Below, piece by piece: positions 49,698-61,300 of a stretch of 64,000 nt of DNA (positions are counted from its first letter, which is position 1; each line of letters begins with the position of its first letter). The DNA is from Craspedostauros australis (Eukaryota > Bacillariophyta > Bacillariophyceae > Mastogloiales > Achnanthaceae). The translations under genes were made by a program, and so were the position numbers. A model generated the notes under the pieces. That model did not search any database. It was not told the DNA's origin and saw nothing but the letters and a program-made list of their open reading frames with translations. Location of the stretch: contig JAMXDE010000048.1 in assembly GCA_026770025.1 (NCBI GenBank), forward strand, positions 62,001 to 126,000. The letters are read 5' to 3'.

Positions 49698-51485
49698 CTT
49701 GAGCTGTTTGTGTGTGGGTTGGCCATTGGTGTGCAGGCCCCAAGAACAGGATTTTTTGCGAAAAGATGGCGCGAAGTTCAAGAGCCGCGCTCGTTGCCGA
49801 CACGAGCGCTTGAACTGCCGAATCAAGAACTTGAAGACCACTAGCGACACTGTTCGCCATGGCCACCAGTGCCATGTGCAACCATTCGAACCTCTGTGTG
49901 TGATTCTCCAATACCAAATGGACAACAGACTCGAGTTGTTTGCTGTGTGGACCCAGCGCGAGCACAAGACCCATTCAGGATACGATTGCAACTTCGTTCT
50001 GATACAATATTTTAGCACTGAATTCATCCTGTTATGATTTATTGAGTGTGCGTGAAGTTATAGACTCCTCAGCCTTATAGTTACAAAGTTATATTTTTCG
50101 AATTAGCCTTTGCCTAAACGCGTTAAGCGTGCGGACGGTGGAGGGCAAATGGGGTTCGGAATCGTCAGTCGTGTTTCGACATGCTGTCCAGTCGTGTCTA
50201 TCATCGACACACTCACATTTCACGTGGGTGAGGTGGTTACTTGTAACGAAATGTTGAGGATTGCGTGGTGGCGGTGGGCATGCCGAGGCTGCTGCTTTGT
50301 CTGGGCTTTGGATCGATGGAACCCAAGTGGAGAAGAATACATAAGGTGGTGAGCGGGTTGCAGGCTCCATGCTACCCAAGGATGGTACATCCCAATTCAA
50401 CCTTTGCCCTCACCCTTAACTTGACCTGCATCATGCCTTGTTCTCGGTCTGCTGCTGTTCATGGTCCAGGACGTTCAGCTTCGTCCACATCTCAATCATC
50501 ACATGCTGCCTTCCCTCCATGTACCTACTATAGTACAACCTCGTCCTTGCTTCAGGTCTATTCCCTGCCTGTGTGTTTGGACCTCCTCTCTGCTTGTCGT
50601 CGCCAATTGCCATCATTGGCTTTGAACTGTTGCTCATCTGCTCCACCTCTTTACTTCTTGTTTCAGTGGTATTGAATCCACAAGCACTTGAATCATGATG
50701 CAAGAAACAACAAGGAGAACAACACTACAGTCACCAGTCTCTTTCTGCACCATGCCAACAGCTCAGCAGATGATCATGGCGTCCCATGTCCAAGGGGGAC
50801 AAAGCAGGTTGTGCAGGACTTTGTAGAACATCCACAAACTATGCCAAGTATTATTTAGTATTGTATTTTGTTGTGCATAGCAAAGGATAAGTCACTGCCC
50901 TCCATTACATTACATTACATAATATTATGTTGTGTACCATTCACACGTGTGGCTGGTGTGGCCAACATGTAGGGATGACACCACCAATGCTTTGCTGCTT
51001 GACACAACACCGCCAGGAGGAAACACTCAAAGGAGCCAAATCACCAACAGCGTGAGCAACCAACATGGCACTGGACCTGTCACAACATCACCATCCACAC
51101 CATTGAGTACAATTTCGGTCTGTCATCGACCGTCAATGACGTCATGCATTTTGTCCGCGTTGAGGACAAGCCAGCCAGTATTTGTGTCGTAGACTCTAGC
51201 TAAATATGTCTAACCCTAATTGACAAGACGGTACATAGCCATCTAAGAAAGTATAGTTGTCCGATTATGCATCTTCAGAAAAACATGATGGTACCCAGCA
51301 TGGGGCTTATAGACAACACGATGGTACCCAGCATGGGGCTTGCAAGAACCACTGAATTGGCAGCAGGAGAATTGTTCTTGCTCACCACGACCACCTTCCG
51401 TTCGCAAACAGTACGTCTGGCTCATGCAACCACCAGTTTTGCGCCCAGCGGTTGGATGTGGCGAGTTGACACCAGGAGGATCCAT
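49698..51485. other. Unique segment between the two family-2 repeat blocks
   Basis: About 1.8 kb without a convincing gene. It includes an AT-rich patch (50847-50870), a cattacattacattac run (about 50905-50920), a TGACGTCA at 51137-51144, and a short tandem (two copies of atggtacccagcatggggct at about 51289-51340). Confidence 0.4.
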
Positions 51486-51735
51486 TCACGAATTGTGGAC
51501 AGCAAAACCGATGAAGTGCATTTAATGCACTTCAAATGCATTTTTTGCACTCCAAATGCATTTAATGCACTCCAATTGCATTTTTTGAACCCCGAATGCA
51601 TTTAATGCACTCCATTTGCATTTAATGCACTCCAATTGCATTTAATGCACTTCAAATGCATTTTTTGAACCCCAAGTGCATTAAATGCACTCCAAATGCA
51701 TTAAATGCAAAAGGAAGCAGGTTCGACGGGACTCG
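51486..51735 (+). repeat. ~250-bp direct repeat, right copy, core a 20-bp minisatellite (family 2)
   Basis: About ten units of the same 20-bp sequence as 49450-49697, same orientation, beginning after tcacgaat and ending before ggaagcaggttcgacgggactcg. Total length agrees with the left copy within 2 bp although units differ at many positions, so the duplication is not recent or the units evolve quickly. Confidence 0.88.
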
Positions 51736-53045
51736 ATCACACTTCAACCAAACGGAAGCAATGACCAAATTTGTCCGAGTATCACCGATTGATAAAGTAT
51801 TAATATCAATGAATCAAACGAAGACGTCGATGCGACATTTGCTTTGTCAACATCTCACAAACAACGAAGAAACACAACAAATGACAAAAAGCACTTTGGA
51901 GTCGTACTAGTCGTAAACTGAAGTATTTGATGCACTTGCCGGGTGTCCCGGTTGCTTTCTCGTTTCGTTTCCGTTGAGATTTTCCACGTTGTGTTAGAGA
52001 GTTATCGCATTCAGCTCCCTCAGCTGATGTCAATTGTCACAGTTCGCATTGACTCTCGAGCAGAGAAACTGCACAGGACTGATTCGTGACATAATACTGC
52101 ATGGATTAACTCGAGCGCTTTTGAGTCTATCCTATTCCCAAGGTATCAAGTTTAGACAAGTTCGTTGCATTTCCGGTTTGGCAACATCCTATTTTGGTCA
52201 TTCCTGTTCTGAGATTGTAGATGACGGCCAGGGAATAGAAATATATATTAATTCGTTGTGATGGGTGTGTCATCGTTGTTCTCTTGGATGTTGGTGTCCG
52301 AAATTGAATGCATACAGTGTAGCGTTGCGACAAACATAGATCATTGACAACGACAAGAACGACCAAAACGGTCAAAATGAAGCAATATTATTGGCTACAA
52401 GTTTAGTTACGCGTGGAAGTGATAATTTTGCCAGGACTCCACGAGCTGAGATGATTTCAGTTCAGAGCGTCGGAACTGAGTTCTCATCAGTTCGCCGAGG
52501 GGGAAGTTCGCATCCCGCCCCTCGAAAAGTGTCTCTATCAGGTTATGACTCCCTCCTGGGACTGGTCGTGACTGGGTGAGCTGAGTGCGATAACTCTCTG
52601 TTGGCTCGTTTCGTTCCACGGTTTCGTGTTCTGTTTCTTTCCGCAAATTGTGATCATATTAATCGACTCACGATTGATACACGAATGAATAACGAGGCTA
52701 ACTATGTCCCAACCGCATGTCTGGCGCTTGTGCAGCAAACACAAAGATGATTGCGCTTGTGCACAAAGAGAGAAGATCGCGCTAACAAGACAACAAGGAC
52801 AACAACACACACCACTCAACACCATACTCGAGCACATCAACAGCAGACATCAAATTGCCACTCACATTCATCACGCGGCGTATGGTACTCATACCAATAC
52901 AAGCTATTGAAGACGCCACCATCGATATCTCTGCCAAAGTAGATAGCTCGAACTACGCACTTCCTCGACAGCCAATCCACCGTCAATCGTTCAACGTCAA
53001 TCGTTCAACGCCCATCGTCCAACGTCCAGCAACCATCCTCTCAAA
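51736..53045. other. Intergenic, upstream of the ankyrin-BTB gene
   Basis: No gene recognised. A short repeated step (cgtcaatcgttcaacgtcaa) occurs at about 52980-53030, right before the ATG at 53046. Confidence 0.4.
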
Positions 53046-54440
53046 ATGCCGAATGTTACGAACGAACAACTCATTGATGCTGCCAGGGAAGGTGACTTGT
53101 CGGTGTTGAAGGAATGGAAGAAGCAGAACAAGACACAGAAGGAAGGAGATGGTGTCAACTTCAAAACCAACTATGGCTCCACTCCCCTTCATCGGGCATG
53201 CCTCAATGGCCAGCTGGAGTGTGTGAAGTACCTCATCGAATCATGTGGGGCGAATGCCAACTGCCAAAACAACATTGGTTGGACTCCCCTTCATGTGGTA
53301 TGCTGCAACGGCCAACTGGAGTGTGTGGAGTACCTCATCGAATCATGTGGGGCGAACATCAACAACAAAGACAACAATGGTTACACTCCCTTTCATTGGG
53401 CATGCCGGAACGGCAAGCTGGAGTGTATCGAGTCCCTCATCAGAAGATGTTTGCCTTCAGCTCACCCACAACTGCAACAACTGCAGCAACGCTTACAACA
53501 AAATGAACAACCACAAGAACAGTTGGGACAGCAGTTGAAGCGAAAGGAGCAAGAGAATGAACACAAACACAGCAGCCACAAGAGGACCAACATCAACATT
53601 TGAGAAGATCGGCCATATCCTTCCAAATCGAGAACAGGGCAAACACCATCTTCTTGTGTGGAAAGGGCAACTAACAGCAACCAATCAAACAAACCCTGAT
53701 GTCCTCATGATTGCTGTCCCATCCATTGAGACACTGATCGACAAAGGAACCCAACTTCACCGCACGAATGATGACGCTCACGATGGAACTGAACCCATCC
53801 AAACAACCATCCCTCTTCCCAACCTTCAACCAAAACACATCCGATACGTCCTCCAATGCATCTACACAGGCAAGATATCCTGTACTAACAACTGTCATGA
53901 CAACGCTGCTGCTCACACCAGCGCTCACACCAGCGCTCACCACGATGTAGATGCCTCTCACCAGCCAACTCCCATCCTCACTGGGCAGGACGATCTGCAA
54001 CAGCTGATCCTTGTGGCCAACAAGATCTGCTTCTGGCGACTCAAGCTTGTTCTTGAAGCAGAGTTGGCCTGCAAGCACCTCACAAAGGACACCATGATTG
54101 ATACGCTGATATTCGCCCATCAACACAACTGTGTGGTGTTGAAGGATGCAGCAACAAGGATGGCAGCTCAAAACATGCAGACTTGCTCGTCAAGATTTCA
54201 GCAAGTTATTTCAACATCCTCAACTGATGGGAGACATTCATGTCCTTCACAGTGAGAGATGGTATTGATGATGAGTATGGTGGCATGTCCATGATGGAGT
54301 TGCACAAGGCTGTGGATGAAGACGAGGGTACTGCGCAGGTGGATTCGTACATGTATCGCGTCGCGCTGCTGCGCTTCGTGCGTTCCATCGCATCCTCCAG
54401 GGTGGCTGAGACCGACGGCACAGCTGAGGAAGAGAACTAA
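53046..54440 (+). pseudogene. Ankyrin-BTB/POZ-BACK gene with two frame breaks
   Basis: Frame 1 (53046-53603) encodes three ankyrin repeats (YGSTPLHRACLNGQLECVKY, WTPLHVVCCNGQLECVEY, YTPFHWACRNGKLECIES) and a Gln/Glu-rich coil. Frame 2 (open from 53539, ending 54255) encodes a BTB-type region (LLVWKGQL, IRYVLQCIYTGKI) and a BACK-like helical part (ANKICFWRLKLVLEAELACK). A third frame (54240-54440) may hold the tail. Ankyrin plus BTB in this order is a known architecture, usually a Cullin-3 substrate adaptor. The shift from frame 1 to 2 needs one base and no intron fits between. The third shift is preceded by a stop. I treat it as a disrupted gene, though sequencing error or a programmed shift is possible for the first break. 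Confidence 0.65.
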
Positions 54441-57400
54441 AGCAACAACAACAGCAGCAATAGCAGGCTGATGAGCAAGCATGTCATGCAATGAAGAAGA
54501 TGAATCAGATGAGGAATCAGAGTATTACGAGTAACTACAGTGCAAGCAGGTGATCAGTGATCCATTCAATGGCACGCCGCACATGTCGAGCCATTCACCA
54601 GTTCAACCCTTTTGCTTGCATTCAATGAATAGAAAGAAGGTTGATTTGCAGGTTGTGCTTGTTTTGCGATTGCTGTGCGTAGTGTTGTGGATGGTATGCT
54701 GCTGCATACTAAAATCGCCAGAGTTGCCAGTGTGTTATGTTGTTGGTCTGGTATTGTGACGTCTCGACCTGATGGGAAGATCCGATAGATGTTGGTGCGA
54801 TGGTGAACTAGCGAGGAGTACGGAACATCAGCACAGCCGAGCCTTGAGCAGATTCATCGCCAACGTCTCTGGATGACATACATAGCAACTGATCAAGCAC
54901 ATATCCCTTTCACTCGAAATCAAGTCCGATATTCTTGCCTGATGTCACTGCCACACAGGTCACGCAAGCCAATTCTACCGCAACCGTTCGGGAAGGCAAA
55001 GAGTGTATGGGGAGGATGCGAAACGAAACACATGCCCTCCCAAGGTAGAGCAGGAACATCCATTCCAGTTCGCTACGTTTCAGGCGGCGCGTTGGAACTT
55101 GTGCCACGAATCTGCTGATGCGTCGATGGCTACAAGCCTTCACAACGCACTGCTGTGCCCTTCACTTGAGGGACTTCATTGGGGATGACTCGTTGAACAT
55201 GCTGTATGGTACTCATGGCATCGGTTGCCTGATGTTCTCATCTCCGTTGGACTTAGATTGTGGGGAAGATGTTGGTCATTTTTGCCAATCCTCTCCTTCG
55301 TCGTCGCCTGGCATGCAACTATCGCCTCCATGTCAGAACTGGTGCTGGATTCATCGGCGACGGCAATCGTTGCTTTCCGAATTCCTGGCCTGTGAGTGTG
55401 TTATGAACCCATGGCACTTGATCAATTGCCGGGTACGAATGCTGGCGTTGGCAACCGTGAGCTGGCCATGTGGAAGCATCCTCCATCCATGGATGCTCGA
55501 CATGCAGGCACGCTTGCAGCGCTTCTCCGCTTCTTGCAAATGTGTTGTATCCTGCTCTGGAGCATGTCGAGCAACCGCGATTGCTGAAGTATTGCCGAGG
55601 ATCAGCATGTCTGGTTCGTGTTGCGCATCCGCAGTCTTCTTGACTCTGCGACGCCAGCTGCCGGCCACATCCTGCGATACTGCCCCGACCACCGATGCTC
55701 GTGGTACAGGAGCTGATATTGATGATACCGCTGACCAAGGTGGCATGATCTGCATCCGTGCATGTTCACATCGTGATCATCGTGATCATCGTGACTTCAT
55801 TCGTGGTGATGGAGTCGTCATGAGATTGTTGAATGCGTTGCTGGCATGCTTGCAGGAGCAATGCTGTGTTCTGTGTTTCTCCATGTCTCTCTCTCGCATC
55901 ACCTTCTCTTGATCATGGCCGTTGGTTGCCGTCCCATCACGTCCCGTCATGCTCGGTCACGTTCATACCTCATCTCTTCTCTTCACTGCACTGATGGATG
56001 TCTGTCAACGCGATTGTCATGTGGTCATCATTGGCAACACCGCGCTTCATCGGCGCTCATCAATAGCAGTGGCACTTCATTCCACCTTCATCTGCCATCC
56101 TCGTCCCACACCACATCACACCACATCACACCACATCACATGACCATGTCCATTCCTCTTCATGCTGCCCTCACCGCTCTGGCCATTGTCTCATCTCATG
56201 TCTGCCATTCTGGCGAACAAGAAGACAATCACAAATTTGATGATGTGGCGCGCCATTTTTGTTCTTGTTTGGTCGTGTCCAAATGAGTCCCTAGCTTCCG
56301 CGATCGAAGTGTGTGATCCATTCAAATGAGTCGATCAAGGTACCCACAAAGATCCGTCACACCCATCAAACTGTGTCTCCAACTCCTCTCTCTCGTGCGT
56401 ATTTCATCCGAGCAACATCATTGGACCACTGGATGAAGCAGGTCCGAAGGCATCCATCAAGCTGAAGTATTATGCGCTACCAATACAGTAAGCGAGGCAA
56501 CACCCAGCTTCGAATCAACAGATACAAAGATGGAGTTGAGTTGAGTTGAGTGCTCCTGCGTGTTCGTAGAATTGGCCAAACCGGAATGGTGTCAAGCCAG
56601 GATCTCTGCTGTCCCCATGAGCGCGGTGGACGCATCGATGTGATATTGGTTCCAGATGTCAGCACTGTGAGACCGGCGTGTGCAGTGGTGAGATCGTGGG
56701 CTCTGGTTTGGAGGTAAATTGGTAATCGTTAGTTGTCGATTTAGTTGGTTTGCGTTGTTGAGTTGATTGAACTCTCGGTTTATGAGATGATGACGAGATG
56801 TTGTTCTGTCAGAATGCAAGTTGCAGGGTCAGCAGCATCTCCCGTGTAATTCGTCGTGATCATCATCCTCATTCGATTTGGGTCCTCGCAATACACCGTG
56901 TTGTACTTCATTTGGTCTTGGGTTGCGATGGCACTCCGAGGTCGTGCTCGGTTGGTCGATAGTTATCCAGATCCACGATCGATCCAGAATCTTCGCCGTG
57001 TTTTGATTGAACATAACACACAAGGAACATTGTTGAAAAAATGGCGCGCATTGTTCCTGGAGTCGTGATTGATTTGATTGAGGAACAAAATTCATTCACG
57101 ACACAATTTGATCACTCTCAAGGTCACAAAGTATGCGTGTCATTGGAATATTCCCACAATCGACCATTATCATTCGTACACTCATGGTATTCTCTTGTAT
57201 GGAGTTGAGATTCAATGAGGGACAGACTAGTACCGAACACGGTATCAACCCGATGGGAGAAATTCCTGTTTTGGCGCGAAATCTTCCGACTTGATTGACC
57301 ACCAAACCTTTTTCTCCTCCTTTCTCTCCTCCATTCACGAATCCATCATGACTCAAACCTGACCGACCTGACTCACACCCCACCTGGGAACTATATGCTC

Positions 57401-57584
57401 TTCAGATCCTCCTTACTAAAACTTATCTCGATTCCTTCATTGCTGATGACCACCACACTACCACCGTGGTCTCAGCATGCGTATCCAACTTGCTTCAACT
57501 CAAGCAATGGAATCCGAGTGTCAGCTTCAGCCACAGCCACTGCTTCATGACCGTCACCACTGATTGTCATGACCTACACTGCAG
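54441..57584. other. Long non-coding stretch, about 3.1 kb
   Basis: No gene recognised. A plus-strand frame at 55118-55912 (264 codons) is Cys/His/Ser-rich and fits no family. Short repeats occur: cgtgatcat three times near 55771-55795, and ccacatcacac three times near 56109-56140. An E2F-like TTTTGGCGCGAAA lies at 57269-57281. Confidence 0.4.
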
Positions 57585-57771
57585 TGTAACTACATGTGCG
57601 GAGAGCAAGGTACTGTATTGACTGTCTACTCTGTTGCACTGAATCAAGTGCATCAGTGCAGGGTCTCGCCAAGTTGTGTGGCATCGTTTCTTCACCCTAC
57701 TAACACCAATAAGCTAACTCATAATAACGGACTAGGATTAGCTACAAAGCACTCTACTTCTCATCGTTACA
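57585..57771 (+). repeat. Putative 5' LTR (187 bp)
   Basis: Begins TGTAAC and ends GTTACA, a 6-bp terminal inverted repeat with TG...CA ends as in LTRs, at the expected distance before the leader and gag. The 3' LTR is outside the window, so the limits cannot be checked. No tRNA primer site could be recognised just after it. Confidence 0.35.
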
Positions 57772-58316
57772 AGTTATAACTATTCAAACAGCACACCTCT
57801 CTTGAACTGCATCACACGGCTATCCCGAAGCCGGCAGATTCACGAGGCATTCTCCACCGATTCGCGACGCCTACGCACGAATCCTAACTGGTAGCTGCGA
57901 GTGGTTGCCAAATACTCTCTTATCAACTCCACCGAGCATCTTCCTCTGCCAACCGATCGCAAGAGTCTCTCTGAGACGAAGCCAAAAGGCACAGCTCGAA
58001 GACCGAGCTTCCAACAAGGACCACGTCCTCACCGCATGCATCTGATCTGAAATCAGATCCCCACCGCTCGAAAACCGAGCCACTCAAGAGGACAAAAGTC
58101 CCAGCTGAAGGTAAGCGACCCAAGGTCGAACTTCAGTAGCCTCTGCCAAAGCAAGCAATAACCGCACTCGCCGACCGAGTGCGAGCCCCTCCAAGCCTGC
58201 ATCGAACTTCAGTGCACACCTTCCCAACGAAGTGAAGTCGAGCAAGAGCAAGAGAAGGCAAACAGATCGATCCCCTCGAAGTCCGAAGACTATTCGAGAA
58301 GTCCCCGTCATCCATC
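57772..58316 (+). promoter_or_regulatory. Hairpin-rich leader of the Copia element
   Basis: Between the putative LTR and the gag ATG I find seven perfect inverted repeats: 57817-57833 (CGGCT/AGCCG), 57965-57977 (GTCTC/GAGAC), 57993-58009 (AGCTCG/CGAGCT), 58044-58059 (GATCTGA/TCAGATC), 58066-58080 (GCTCG/CGAGC), 58163-58183 (CGCACTCG/CGAGTGCG) and 58275-58298 (CTCGAA/TTCGAG). Three share the form CTCG-NNNAC-CGAG. They are probably RNA packaging or dimerisation structures. Confidence 0.6.
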
Positions 58317-61300
58317 ATGGCGGAAGAGACAACTCCTGCCACGCTGGAAGAGCTGCAAGCGCAGCTCGAAGCGATCACGGTCGAGAACGCTCGCCTCACA
58401 CAGGCGACGTTGGCGGCCGAAGCCGCTGCAGAAGCAGCAAACGCGGCCATAGCCACTGCCCAAGCAGCGGCGACAGCCACCACGACCCCAAGCCGTCCCG
58501 GTCTCGAGCGCAGCCGCTCCGCTGGCGACACAAGACCTCGAACGGAACAGTCCTTCCTCGGCGACAGCATCTTCGACATGGAAACCCCCATGCCCAAGAA
58601 GAGCAGAAAGTCAGAAGAGGACAGCGAAGACGACGACCACGACCTCTCTGGGAAACCAACCGTTCCCATCATGGGAGGTATCCTCAAGCAAGGACGCAAC
58701 TGGGTGCCCTGGACCGCAGGCGCGCCGAACGGGCATTGGACGGGCCTCCAAGACGAGTCACACACCAGGTGGACCAACTCTCAACAACAGAGAATCCTCC
58801 ATAACGGTGCTGACTCAACCAACCAGTCCAAGCGAGAGCAAGGACTCACCGACAAGTTCAAGAAAGGAGGGAACATCCAGCAGTTCATTCGCCTGGTGCG
58901 AAACCACATGGCAAGAACCGGACTCCTCACCATGGCGTACATCGCTGACGCCAACGCAGAGTCAGGAATGACTTGCGTCTTGGACTCACCAGCCGCCTTC
59001 ACTCTTGAAGATGCCACCAAGCACTTCGACGAGTTCCATCTGAAGTGGGATCACTACGACGTCCAGAACAACGAGACAGCCTCAGCGTTCTTCCGTGACA
59101 GTCTTGATCCAGCCCTCGAAGACCAACTCATGAACCGAATCGAGCCGAAGTTCCACGATAACTTCATCACTCTCTTCGTTGAGTTCATGAACAGCAACTC
59201 GGCCAACTCCTTGGATGAACAAGACGCCCTCGCAGCCAAGATCCGCGAAGTCAACTGCAGACGTTTTCCAAACGAGAACGTTGGTCTCATGGCAGTCCAC
59301 CTCCGTGCTCTTTGCAAGCGCCTCGACGACGCCGGTCGCTTCGACCTTCGTCTCCTCCGAACGATCCTCGACGCCTTCCTGCAGGCTGGAGGACAGATCC
59401 GGTCTGGTGAACAGTACCGACGTCCTCTCTATGTGATGAAGGATAACCTTGAGGAAATCCTCATGCGTCTCCCCGTCTTCACGTACGAGTACGCTCGCCC
59501 CCAGCTTGCCGCAAAAGATCTCACATGGATGGCAATCTGCAACAAGGCCGAGGCGTCGTACGAAAACGAAGTGCGCGGAAATCGCTGGCATGCCATCAGG
59601 CGTACCAGAGACAGCAACGTGCCCAGGTACTCGTACGCCAACAACGCCGTCCAGAATCCAAGCGCCAACGTTCTCGAGCAACACAAGGGTTTCTCCAAGA
59701 ACGACGGAAGGAGAAACAACTTCAAGAAGCCCAAGGAACGCGACGCCAAACGCAACGCCAGCCAGGGCTGGTCGTCCAAAGCTCCCAAGCCCGGTGAACC
59801 ACAGCGCAAGCTTGTCAACGACAAGACTTTCATGTGGTGCGCCAAGTGCCGCCGCTGGCGTCTCTCGCACAACACTGAGAGTCATCAGGACAACTTCAAG
59901 TTCAAGGCGAAGGCAAAGGGCAAGCAAGCTCCCAAACAGGACAACCTCTCCATTGACATGGCTGCGTGGACATGCTTCACAGCCGCCTCCAGTCAAGACG
60001 AAGACACCTGGTGGTCTCTCGTCTGGAACCTCTTCACCTCCTTCAACTACTTCGGTAGCATCGTTGGAATGGTTCTCCTCTTCGCCTCACTCCAAGTCAT
60101 CACTATCGGAGTAGAGTATGGGTGGTACATCGCGGCAGCAAATGCCTGGATGCTAATTGCCGTAACTCTACTACTCCTCCACACGAACGTACCACGAAGA
60201 CCTGACTCAATCAACTCTGCTGATCTAGTCTACAACAAGGCACGAGTCAAAGAACGGTACAAGCAAGTGCATAAACGTCCAACACACTTCAATGGAGCCG
60301 TGAAACGCAGTCTCTACGATCTCGTAATGGAAAGTCTCGACCCAGATGGACCCAAACCCGTGAACGTGTCGAAAGGAAACTCCCCACGAACAAAACGTGT
60401 GTGGCGTCCCCAGGCTCGGACCAAAACTCGCAATCACAGATCAAAACGTCGTCACTGGAACCAATCGAAAAATTCCACTTATGGTAAAAACCAAACACCC
60501 ACGACAGCAAAATTGCCCCGCCAAGAAGGTCGCACCTCATCCATCTCACGAAATCTCTGGAGCCTGTACCCAACTCGCGGAATTGACTTGATGTATGATC
60601 GAAGTCAAAAGCAACAATGTGACAATGACATGCCCGCACTACTCACTCTGCAAGGTCTAGCCTCCTTCTTCTCCAATCGCAATGCTTTCGCATCTCCAGC
60701 TAAAGCTGAGAGTTATCTCTCACCCGATGCTCCATTCGAACTCGTTTGGGACAGCGGAGCATCAATTTCTGTGACAAATGACCTCAACGATTTCAGTTCT
60801 ACTCCAAGTCCTCCACCAAGACCGACCTTTCTCAACGGATTCCTCAAGAAAATCCAAGTGAATGCGTTGGGAACCGTCGAATGGTATGTCCTTGATGTAA
60901 CTGGAAGCCCTCGCAAATTGCGACTGCCTGCTTTCCATGTTCCCGAATCAAAGGTCAAGCTAATCAGCACTTCCAGTCTCCTTGAAGAGTATCAGGGCGA
61001 AACGATCGTTTTCAACAAATCCTCCTGCAAACTCAGCGGAATCCTGGGAAACGACGATCGCAACGCAATCGTAGCGAATTACAAGAAGTCCACAAGGCTA
61101 CCAACATCAGTCGGCTACAGTGCCAACAACATCCATGACGTGCCAGCTGCACTAACTTCCATCGTCTCCACCGTGTCGGACCACAACGTGAACCTCACCC
61201 AACCGCAAAAGGAACTTCTTCGGTGGCACTATCGTCTCGGACATTTATCCTTCAGTCGAGTGAAGTTCCTGCTGCGTTCGGGTACTCTCACCGGGTCAGA

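Noticed and set aside
55118..55912. 264-codon plus-strand frame
   Set aside because: It is Cys/His/Ser-rich with no recognisable domain or conserved pattern, probably chance.
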